DNA of 64,000 nucleotides from Haemonchus contortus (taxonomy: Eukaryota > Nematoda > Chromadorea > Rhabditida > Trichostrongylidae), in the NCBI GenBank assembly GCA_000469685.2, contig LS997567.1, positions 44,837,695-44,901,694 on the forward strand, given 5' to 3'. Of this stretch, positions 37,001-49,000 are shown in pieces. The translations under genes were made by a program, and so were the position numbers. Below the pieces are notes generated by a model that worked only from the letters and a program-made list of their open reading frames with translations, had not been told where the DNA came from and did not search any database. Numbering within the stretch: the first letter of the stretch is position 1; each line of letters opens with the position of its first letter.

Positions 37001-40000
37001 TAGGAATCCTTTAATTTACAAGATTAATTTTAAATGGTCACTTTTGCATGTTTGTGTATGTATTTTTACTTCAGTCAATTTCTTTTTTATGATTGAGACT
37101 TCTGTCCTCTAAGTTAGGCACACATTTGAGTGAATGAAATAAATAAATAAATATGCTTCATCTTCGCACAGGTTTTCTAAGGCATCTTTCATAGTCCACG
37201 ACTGGTCGCGGACCCATCTCACGAGCGACCAGCGACCGATCGCGCGACCGATTGCGCGACCGATCGCCCGACTGATCGCGTGGGACCGTCCACGGCGGCA
37301 CCCATAACTAGCGCGGCCTCCTCGACCGATCGAGCGACCAGTGGCGCGATCAGTTAGCGACCAGTCGAGCGACCAGTCGCTAGCGACCGGCGATCGCGCG
37401 ACCGGTCGTGGACTATGAAAGATGCCTAAGTCTCACAAAATTTTGGGCAGGCGCTCGACGCGGCCTCAAAATTGCGCCTGTCCCACGCGGCCAAAAATGT
37501 CTAAACGTGCGTTGTTGTCAACGTATTGATAAAGGTATGGAAGCCATCCTTACTATATATAAACCACATCCTTGGTGTGTCTGTTTGTCTGTTTGTCTGT
37601 TTGTTTGTTTGTCCGTCACGAAATTCGGTATCATCATAAGAAGCGCGTGGAGAGATCGGGACAAGTTCGAGATAGGTGGAGCCTGAGACAAGATTAACAG
37701 AGCACATATGAGCTCTGCGAAGCCACGCCCACGGGGGGCGGGGCAAGCGCCGGAATGGGCGGTGCCTTGAAAGAAACATCTTATTTTAGCTTCGAAAAAC
37801 TCCAGACACCGGGAAAAAGTGTTCAAAGTTTAGGATCGGGTCAACAAACCAGATGGAGGAGACCCACGTGCTGTGGGCGGAGCTTTCTCAAAATGGGCGG
37901 TACTTTTCAGATGTATTCATAACTCGGTTCAATTGAGGCGCAGAGGCCAGCAAAAAAAATAAAGAGTGAGCGGGGACTCATACGTGCTGGGCATGGGTAA
38001 GCTTAGCGAAGCTCCGCCCACGGTGGGCGGGGCGTGCGTTAAGGTGAAAGCAACTTTTCAAAAATGAGTGTAACTTTGTTCGGAAACGTTCTAGAATGCG
38101 GGAAAAAAGTGGTTGGTGGTCATGGAACAAATGTGGCCAAACCCTCGAAGTGGGCGGGGCTGGCACCAAAGTGGGCGGAGCTTAGATCAAAAATGTATAA
38201 CTCTATTCAGAAACGTTCCGGGATGCGGCAAAAATCTATTAAGGTGCATAAGAACAAATGTGGTCAAATCCCAGAAGTGGGCGGGGCTGGCACCAAAGTG
38301 GGCGGAGCTTTGATCAAAAATTTATATCTCACTTCAGCAACGTTCTGGAATGAGGCAAAAAGGTGCTAAGGTGTAAAAGAACAAATGTGATCAAATGCCC
38401 GAAGTGGGCGGAGTTTGCACTCGGATGGGACGAGCTAGAGCACGAACTTCACAACTCTGTTCTAAAGCCTTTAACGGTGCTTACATTACATATTGCAAAA
38501 ATGCTGAGCGAACAATAATTCCACCTGGAATCAATTCAGCGGATGGACTCGCCATGCACTCGAAATTCGCTCAAAGTAAAAAGTATCTGAATCTCTCTAT
38601 ATATAACCCACAAGTTTGGTGTGTCTGTTTGTATGTATGTATGTATGTATGTATGTATGTATGTTTGTCTGTATGTTCAACGTGAAATTCAGTACCACTT
38701 AAAAAACAACTTTAGTCCCTTGAAAAACAACTTTAGAGGTCGGGGCAAGTTAGAGATGGGTGGAGCCTAAGATAAGGTCAACGGAGCACATATGAGCTCT
38801 GCGGAGCTCCGCCCACAGGGGGCGGGACAAGTGCCGGAATGGGCGGTGCGAATAGCCAAACGCCTTATTTTGGCTTCGAAAAAGGTCCAGACGCCGGAAA
38901 AATGTTCAGAGGTGAGGATTGGGTCAACAAACTCGACGGGGGAGACCCACGTGCTGTGGGCGGAGCTGCCTCCAAGTGGGCGGTACTTTTCATATGTATT
39001 CATAACTCGATTCAATTGAGGCGCGGAGGCCAGGAAAAAAGTAAAAGGAGTTGGCAGGACCTTATGCGTGCTGGGCGTGCATAAGCTTAGCGAAGCCCCG
39101 CCCACGGTGGGTGGGGCGTGCGTTGAGACGAACGATACTTTTCAAAAATGAACGAAAATTTGCTTGGAAACGTTCTGGGATGCGGCAAAATGGTGTTAAG
39201 GTGTAAAAGAGCAAATGTGGTCAAATCCCATAGGTGGGCGGGTTGGGCACTAAAGTGGGCGGGGCTTAGATCAAAAATTTATAACTTTGCTCAGAGGCGT
39301 TCTGGGATGCGGCAAAAAGGTGTTATGGTGTAAAAGAACAAACGTGGTCAAATCCAATAGGTGGGCGGGGTGGGAACTGAAGTGGGCGGGGCTTAGATCA
39401 AAAATTTATAACTTTGCTCAGAGGCGTTCTGGGATGCGGCAAAAAGGTGTTAAGGTGTAAAAGAACAAATGTGGTCAAATCCAATAGGTAGGCGGGGTTG
39501 GCACTGAAGTGGGCGGGGCTTAGATCAAAAATTTATAACTTTGCTCAGAGGCGTTCTGGGATGCGGCAAAAGGTGTTGAGGTGTAAAAGAACAAATGTGG
39601 TCAAATCCAATAGGTGGGCGGGGTGGGCACTGAAGTGGGCGGGGCTTAGATCAAAAATTTATAACTTTGCTCAGAGGCGTTCTGGGATGCGGCAAAAAGG
39701 TGTTAAGGTGTAAAAGAACAAATGTGGTCAAATCCAATAGGTGGGCGGGGTGGGCACTGAAGTGGGCGGGGCTTAGATCAAAAATTTATAACTTTGCTCA
39801 GAGGCGTTATGGGATGCGGCAAAAAGGTGTCAAGGTGTAAAAGAACAAATGTGGTCAAATCCAATAGGTGGGCGGGGTGGGCACTGAAGTGGGCGGGGCT
39901 TAGATCAAAAATTTATAACTTTGCTCAGAGGCGTTCTGGGATGCGGCAAAAAGGTGTTAAGGTGTAAAAGAACAAATGTGGTCAAATCCCATAGGTGGGC

Positions 40001-43000
40001 GGGGTGGGTACTAAAGTGGGCGGGGCTTAGATTCAAATTGTAACTTTGCTGAGAAACGTTCTGAGATGCGGCAAAAAGGTGTTAAGGTATAAAAGAATAA
40101 AGGTGGTCAAATCCTATGGTTGGGCGGGGTGGGCACCAAATTGGGCGGGGTCGGCACTAAAGTGAGCGGGGCTTAGATCAAAAATTTATAACTCTGCCCA
40201 GAAACGTTCTGGGATGCGGCAAAAAGCGTTAAGGTGTAAAAGAGCAAATGTGGTCAAATCCCATAGGTGAGCGGGGTGGGCACCAAATATGGTCAAATCC
40301 CGGGAGTGGGCGAAGTCGGCACGTTTCAAAGTAGTTCTTCATGGCCACACACAGCCATACACAGTTTCTTCGACTACATGGACTGCAGAGGTATATGATT
40401 TAGATGCATTAGAGTACTCTTCATGGCCACACCCTACACCATAAAGTATGATGGCCGCTACAGAAGTGTTAGGGAAGAGGCTCAAATGGCAAAGGTTTAT
40501 AATGAAAATCAGGAGCTCATGTGGCTCGGTCCTTTATGGCTAGAGCCCCCAGCGCGCGCAATAGCGTGCGTAGCCGCCTGGTATTATAATATTCAAACAT
40601 TCGCATTTAATTAAGGTCACTTTGTAATAGGTGCATAATACCTCGATGCGCGTTCCTAAATTTCCACAACCCTCAAAATGCATTTTCTAGAACATACTAA
40701 CCCTTTGCTACTTCCTTGAGCGTTCTTAGATGGAGTTCTCCTCCACTTTGTTAGAGTGCTTCCCTTTGGCAAAAATCCACACACTCCCCAAATCCCGGTT
40801 CATCTAATCGAAAAGCACGAACCTCGGATATCAATTCAACACTGCCTTGGAGGCGTAAAGCACTGCGTTCCGGCGGCACTTAATTGTCCAACGGCAAAAA
40901 CAAACATTTCCTTGGGGAGACTCTCCCCTTCCCTACCCTGGGCGTTATACATACGGCCCTATATCACACGCACGATCAGAGGTTCGACTCCCGGATCGAC
41001 ATCAGCCCAACCCCGCCTCCCATCCCTCCAGGGTCGGTTAATTAGTACCAGACTCGTTTAGGAGGATAAAAGCACTGACTTGTACATGACTGGCCACCGC
41101 AAGTCATTGTATAAGCCACACACGCACTCATTATGAAACCACGATTCTGAATGGAAGTCGAGTGCGGGGCGCATCCCTCAGGCGGGATTAATCAACGCCA
41201 AGAACTTCATCCTTTATCCTAATCTGGGCGGTTAAGAACCTAAATAAGAAGTTTTGCCCATGACATCGCCCACAGGAGGCGGAGCACACGTAGGAGTGAC
41301 AACGCCCACTCCTGTGCATGCTCCTCCTAAGCGCGGAGCTTGGCTGAGCTCTCATATGTGCTTTTTTGATCTTGTCCTATGCCCGTCCCATCCCTCACTG
41401 GACTCCACTTCTGCAAGTGCTTCTTTAGGTGAATTGAATTTTCGCGACGGACAGAGAGGCATACCGAAGACGCTAGCGCTTTATATATAGTTAAGATTTA
41501 TTTTGTAGCATGGCGTTGTGGCAAAGGAAGCTGGCTAACCCCATTAAAACGTATACCATTGAAAAGCTACAAAGCCTCGTACATTCGAGGAACCCAGCAA
41601 AACCTCCAAAAAGCAAACAAGTTGCGCCAATAACTCTGATAATAATTTTAAATTGTATTGTAACCACCAAGGACACTCACTCTACTGACGAGCGCAGGCC
41701 GCTTTCCGAAACACGAAGTGGAACAACTGCTGACGAAAATGATGAGCTTTCGACAGCCGCCACATCTTCCCGAACTTTTTTCTTGAAACGTGATTGCATT
41801 CCCTTTAACATGATGCAGTCTTCTTCCTCCTTAACATTGGTAAATTCAGCCACAAGTTCTCTAGAAAGCTGACTTCATGACGAACGTCCCGCAGTCTCCC
41901 AGATCTTACGCCTAAGCTGCGATACTTCTTGCCCACAAGCGCTCATTTGCACTCGGATACTCGAGAAGAGAAACTACCTGCCAACCATCAGGGGGTCTTT
42001 CGATCCATGTGTGGTAGTAGCGGATTATACCAGGATGATCCAGCTTCGCCATAGCCCGAACTTCACGCAAAACTCGCTGGATAGCGTTTTCGCTAAACTT
42101 GTGTAAACCACAGTGATGCAAGCAAATGCACAGACATGCAGAAAAAAGCATGAACAAACAAACAACAACCGCTAACTTATTTGCAACAGCTATTCGCTTT
42201 ACGGCATAGGGGCACTCATCAAGCCGATTCCTTGCTTCGAAAACCACACCGAAGCCTCCGTGTCCGAGCAACTTGACTGGCTCGAAATCTTGAAGGAATC
42301 TGAATTGCGAAACCTCAGCTTTTTTTGAGTGAGCTTACAATGAAATTCACAGTTGCTCATTATTTACTAACTTGCTGAGGAATGGCTCACAGCCGCTCTC
42401 CCGACTAGAAGTTGTCCTGCGCTGACGGGTGACCTGATCAGCTGGAGTTGGTGTGTTTGACAGCATTGAGCCCATAGATGGCCCAGCCGACGTTGAACGG
42501 GTTTCTGCTCTTTTGGACTGGAAAGGGTTTGGGAACAGACATACAACTGGAGCCAGAAACAGGGACTTTAAGACAAATTCAGAAAACAACGGGTTGTGAG
42601 AATTGGTTGCATCAATGATTTTTGAGAAACAAACCGTCTTTATGGCATTAAAAGAGGACGTGTTGGAACTCGACGAAAAATCAACGAGAGCAGCTTGCGA
42701 CTTTCTTCGTCGGCTCAGTAGAGCGTGTAAAATCACTGTGGCAGATCCAAGAAGGCCAAGCATCGCTAGAGCCACAACTCTCCTTCAAAAAAACTACAAA
42801 CGTGGGAAAGGCAGTCAACAAGCGACTCAGACCATACCACCATCCAGACACCATGTTATCGACCCTGAGCGTCCTGCTCACACGTTCTACGATATTCGCA
42901 GGGCATTGACTGGGATCCAATAAATCTTCAAAGAACGCAGTTCGTTTAGTTTTTCCTGTTGGGCGAAGTACGAACCATCCCTGGTTACCTTAGAAAAAAT

Positions 43001-46000
43001 TTCATGAGATATGAATTTATTAGGTTGATGCATAATTATTGCCGATTTTTTCGCGGCTTTTTTTCTCCCTCGATAGAATTCGAATATTGAGTTCGGGTTT
43101 TTTCTAGAAGTGATCTACTTGATCTCTTCTACAAGAATATACTCAAAAAACCATCCGGATATTCGCGAAATAAGGCTTAACTACTTCGAGAAAGATTGGA
43201 AGGTGGCACAGTCATTCCGCGATCTCGGTAACTTTTCGGCGATCAATCAGTCAGAGCCAACCAAGAAATGGGATCTGCCCCTAAATCTGCCGTATTCACC
43301 AGCAAGAACTTTTATGGATTATCTCGTCAATAGTTCATCGAAAAAATGGCTAGAGAATGACTCGATGGCCGATGTCAAGGCGTGGATCGCCCCCAAGGAT
43401 CACAATATAGTTTCTTTAAGTAAAATTTGCTGGAAAAAAATCCGCATTAATCATGCATCAACCTAATATATGGAGGCAGGTAAATTGCAGGGGAAATAGG
43501 AAATAATCGTAGGCATTTCAAAATAATCGTATTTGACCGCCAGGAAATCATGATCACCTAATGAACGATCGCTGAAAAGTTACTGAGATCGCGGAATGAC
43601 TGTGCCACCTTCCAATTTTTCTCGAAGTGGTAAAGCCTAATTTTGCGAATATGCGGATGGTTTTTTGAGTATATTCTTGTAGAGGAAATCAGGTAGATCA
43701 TTTCTAGAAAAAAAACCCGAACTCAATATTTAAATTCTATCGAGAGAAAAAAAAGCCGCGAAAAAATCCGCAATAATTATGCATCAACCTAATATTTGTT
43801 TGCCTGTTCACGTTTGTCTTGAGCCCGCCTGTAATAATCTCTACGCCTCGCTAAAACCCCAATGACATGGTAACCGTGATGTGGTGATTATAACTGGTCG
43901 CCTATATAGCATCTCCATAGAGCGAAAATCAGTGAGAAATTCGTAGCTTATTTTCGTACCATGAAATAAGAATGTTGTATTGAGCGTGCACCCAAGTCGT
44001 GAATAGATGAAAAGAAGGGATGACGAGCAAGTGTGTGGGATTATTAATTGTAATCTACACCTAATTTTTAAATACGGATGAACGATAATTAAACATGCGG
44101 AACGCCAAGGCATGTTCTGAAAAAGGCTCAATTGCAGACATAAGTATCCCCGATTTTAAGGTTTCGAATCTGCTCTAAGTCGTTCAAGGTCAACTACTAA
44201 ACTTCGAGTGAAAACGCAAACCAATCAGGCCATACCACGATCCAGACACCTTTTCTAGTTCTCCATCAATGAAGAAAGGAATGGAACTAACCATTCTCCG
44301 GGTCATCGAATGCAGCGCTTCTGATGTCTTTTTCACCAATCAATGCCGTTCCTTCACTATTAGGACATGATACCGCATATGCATCTCTTCCTAAATTACA
44401 AATTTCATCAAAAAAAAAGTAGATGACTGCACTTGAAAAATACCGAATGTGTGCTCGAAAAGAAATCTCGGAAAAGTAGACACGAAGAACGGGTTCCAAA
44501 GGGAATAAAAAAAACCGAATACATTGGCCAATAAAAAAGTGATATAAGTTCGCGAACCTTTTAAAATGTGGCATTCCGCCCTTGCAGCATAAGCGGTTAA
44601 TGCTGAAACATACCACGCACCTTTTTCAGAAGCAACCACTTGAAGTTCATGCGATTCTCCGCTCGCAACTTGCTTTCTGTTTTTCTTCGCTTGTTGAGCA
44701 ATGAATGAGCGCTTGTACGATGCCGACAGCAGATCATCTGTTAAATATGAATCACAGAGCTCAAGTATAGATGGTACCAAGAGATGACAGAGATTTTTTT
44801 GAAGATTTCTCATTTATTTCCTCTGAATTTCGATTGGAACTTGGACTGATTGAAAACAAGCGAAAGAAACAGTAGTGGCTTGATCATGCCCAAAGCGCTT
44901 ATCACGCTCTTCACTCTTTAGCCTTACATGAGCTGCACTTGGTATAATTACACTATAATGGATCTCTCAAGAATGAATAATTTCAAAAATGATGCTTACC
45001 CACAGTACCCTTCTCAATAAAATACGACGTTTCCGAACGAGCGAGCTGACCACTTGATGAAGAAAGATTTGGCTCACCATAGTCCATATTTTTTGCTATT
45101 TTCACCATTTCTTTTTTTACCAGTGCGGAATGCATGATAAAAGGCTCATCACCTACAGTACCTGAAAGTGGCTTCAAACTATGAAAATAAGAAAGATTCG
45201 GCAACACAAAGCATAACGAGGGCAAGTACGACCGTCAATGCCACACGAAAGAAGAATTGAGGGCTTGTGCAATACTATGCATGCATCGCAGCGAATTATA
45301 AAAATGTAATCACAAACCTAGATAGAACAACGATTCCGAACCGGTTTTTGCACCCGCATTGGACCCCTGAAGCCCGTCCGTTATTGACAGGGTGTGTATA
45401 TTCTCCGTGTTGAAAAGAGAAACCTGAAGAATCTCGCCTAATTACATCTAAATATATGGTCAGGGAAGACCTCACCTCGCTCAGCTCTCCGCCCTCTAAC
45501 TTCCAAGTATGTGCTATGTGACTATTTAGCTGGCGAGACCACAACTCATTTCCACAATTATCATAAGCTGTTACGATTCCGTCCGGAGGCTGCACAAGAT
45601 ATCGAATTCTAGAAACCACTAAAAAGATAAGCAAGGGAATGAGAAAAGATATCTCAACTCATATACCTGGCACCTCTGGGATAAAGTTCGCCGCGGTTCA
45701 CCGTTACCAACGTCGCATCATATTCCGACACGGATAAGTTCCACCTATTGTATTTATGTACTTCGAAGGGATCTTTGTATGGAACAAAGATGCTATAGTA
45801 GGCTAACACAGAAGTTCCAAAGCAGTTACTAACCTTTCGTGACCAGTTAACGCATCAACAGCACGAACTTTACTAGTACTTCGACGAAAAACAAGAGTGG
45901 ATGTTACAGGCTCATTAACAACGGAATCGCAATGTGAAGAAGAACAGTGGTAACGCACCTTTTCAAAAACAGAAAATGTTCCGCTTCGTAAACAAAATTA

Positions 46001-49000
46001 TGGAAAGTAAAAACAAGAGCGAAAATTAAAGCACCTCCCCAGTTAAAGGATCCACTCCTGTAGTGGATATTGTACGTCCTCCAGCCACTGCGTCATGACC
46101 AACACGAATCGACGCCTAGATTAAAGGATAGTTCAACGGTGTTTATTTGAAAATTAGGACTTTGTCACAAAAACTCAATATTTCCATCAATTCTCGATGT
46201 ACTCACAGTTAAATTGCAACTATTGAGACCCTATCCCCACAATTATCCTCGCATGAACAGAGCAAAAAATTACCGGTGAAAACAGAACACAATTCTCAAA
46301 GTAACGAATTGTGATAAAATACCTGTAGGAGAAGATCCGTGTCCAGAGGTATCGGCTCTAGAAGGTGTTCTTCACGTGAGTACATGTAAAGGGTACCGTC
46401 CAAAGCAGGAATGAGGTTGAACAGACGGCCATCAACTTTCATTGGCTATAAAGGATGGTCATTGCTACAACCACTGATGTGCACGAAAAATTATGGTTCA
46501 GATAATCGTTATATAAATACATGTAAATTTATTATTACAGGAGCAAATCCGTTTGGGAGATATCGCTTTCTCCCATTTGCTTCAAAGTAGTGCGCCAATA
46601 GAATAAAAAAAGCGGTTCTAGGTGCATTTTGCTGATCAAAGGATTTCCCATAAAAAGACTTCCACAGATACCTGAATAAATAACAGTCTAATTGTGCTAC
46701 ATCCGGACTATACGATGGAAGTCCCATCGAAATTCCCGTAGTACCTGACGAGTGGTCAAAGATACGTCTAGCGTTGCTCTGATGATAGACCACACCTTAC
46801 GACTGGTCAGTTTTGGGAGCTTTGTTCTAGCCCTGCCGTCAAATTGTCCAGCTGAATATAGTATCTTTTAGCAGTGATCTTTCTGCGTGTAGCAACAGCT
46901 CTCAATAGGTGATTCCTTCCCAGTCTCATCAGCAACAGGGCACAGTCTTCAGAGGATGGATTTCGGTTTTTGGAATATTCAGCGGCAGTCTGATGCGATT
47001 AATACTCGATCATTCGTGTTATTCGTTGGTGTGCACAATACATTTCTCATCTTCGACCAACAAACGCTCAGAAAAAGCTGACTCCTCCTTCGTTTAAGCG
47101 ACGAACCACGCACAAAAACTTAGTGCAACAGCCTACGCTCACTAAATCTGTGAGGGTGTGGGTAGTTAGTCATGACTGAGATTACTTCGTGAAGAAGTGC
47201 GAAGTGACCTCAATCGTAATTAACCTCATTTCAACTACGCGCCTCCCCTTCATCGTAACTAACCTCATCTTACTTATGAGAGTGATGGCGAATGATAGGA
47301 ATGATGAGAAAATGAAACTCCAAGGAAATTAGTTTTTCAACGTAAAATTTTCATGGTCTTCGGTTGAGAGTTTTATCATCATATAGAACGCGATAGTCAT
47401 AAAGCTGAAATCCGTGTAAGGTGTAAAAAACATCCTTTTGGTCATTCTTTTTCTGAATTTTTACTAATCTGTGTTATAAAACAGCGTTTACAGAAGCGAC
47501 GTAGTTGTTTGATATTGGGGATCTCGTGTTTGAAAGCTTCCCACTGAATATCACAATACTTCAGGTCAAATTCAGCACATTGAAGAGAGGTCATCAGCTA
47601 CTATTTTACCTGGTGGTTAATTGATTCACATGCAACTATTGACTATAGAAAAAAAAGCCTTGCTCAAACCCTACTATTTATTCTGAGGACACACTTCCGA
47701 GATTTCACGGGGTACCTTTCAGCTTCAACGCAGTTCCAACCCACACCCCAATCCTTTCATTATGCTACTTCCGTGCCGATGCAACCTTACCAGTGCAGCT
47801 CGATACCGCACCACAACCGTTACACTACGCTACCTCCGTACAAGGCGTACGGGGCAAATCGCATTCAAGTTGAGGAGTTTTGCATAGAGATGTCCAAATT
47901 CGTAACGAACACGATCATTTGAGTTGTTTAATTATTATTTTCGGATACTTCCTATTAGAAAAAATAGGTTCCTTTACATTTTATCGGATTTTTTTGTTGA
48001 AATTTCTGTCTTCTTGCATGAAAATAGAACTCCTCAAACTAAAGACCATGAGAATTTTACGTTGAAAAACTAGTTTCCTTGAAGTATCATTTTCTCATCA
48101 TTCCTATCATTTGCCATCACTCTTATAAGCAAGATGAGGCTAGTTGCGATTGAGGTCACTTCACAACTCGGTACGAAGTAATCTCAGTCGCAACTAACGT
48201 CGCACACCCAATCTGTGAGATACCACGACTCTAAAGCGACTACAAAACCCAATTTCATCAAACCCATCGTGTCGAATTCAACACATTCAACTTCCATTTC
48301 AAGAGTTTTGCGTCATTTTTTGAGCAAACATTTTGATTTGGCATTATCAACTAAGAATGGCCTCTATGACCATCGCCGATATTCCTGGTGTAATGTTTCC
48401 CTGTCTAAATTTTGCAAATCGCACAAGCACTATGCGTGCTGATAGAGCGTAGTTTCCGTAGATACCAGATATCTTTTTCCTTATTTGAGCTGCCTTCTGC
48501 TTAGTCTGTATAATATGGCCTTGGGTGTCGAAAATGTCCTGGATGGTGCTCCTCCTTTACACCGGCTCTACAGAAACAGAGCCCAAAAAAACTTAACACA
48601 CTTTAGATTGAAGTGCAGAGAGATGTTAATCTTCCAGAAAATATATTACTCGTTAAGGTTGTACCGAAAATAGTCTATAGAAGAGTTGACAAACCCATCG
48701 CATACAAACCGACGGGAATTTTCCGAACAACCCAATATAGTATATACATACATCTATAAAACTACTTCAAAGTATAGCATTGTTGTCATCAGCTGATGGC
48801 TATTTGAGATGATATTGGTTTGGTTAGCGCTATTCCTTCAAAAGGTAGCGTCGGATACTTGAAAATGAGCATGCACTTGAAAAGCTCAACAACGTGGCAT
48901 CTCCAAAAGAAAGAGGTCTCCTGCTTTCTTCATTATGTCGAAGAGGGTGTGTAACTCTCGCAGAAGCACTGCAAACAGATCGCATCTAAAAATATAGGGA

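Larger units (their letters stand above)
37547..41490. repeat. 4-kb GC-box repeat block with mirrored TATATATAA ends, in the giant PERK intron
   Basis: Left head ACTATATATAAACCACA, GTGTGTCTGTTTGTC and TGTCCGTCACGAAATTC. The right end read on the other strand gives ACTATATATAAAGCGC and CTGTCCGTCGCGAAAATTC. A second head begins at 38,598, and 37,660-38,000 is repeated at 38,745-39,090 (about 1.05 kb tandem duplication). The 127-bp minisatellite occupies 39,140-40,290. A SINE (40,965-41,225) and a dispersed repeat (40,640-40,980, inverse of 57,520-57,850) are inside. No transposase seen; the element class is unknown. Confidence 0.55.

Noticed and set aside
37547..41490. Helitron assignment for the 4-kb block
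   Set aside because: The TC-like start and GC-rich end are suggestive, but both ends mirror each other, no CTRR hairpin end is clear and no Rep/helicase is present.
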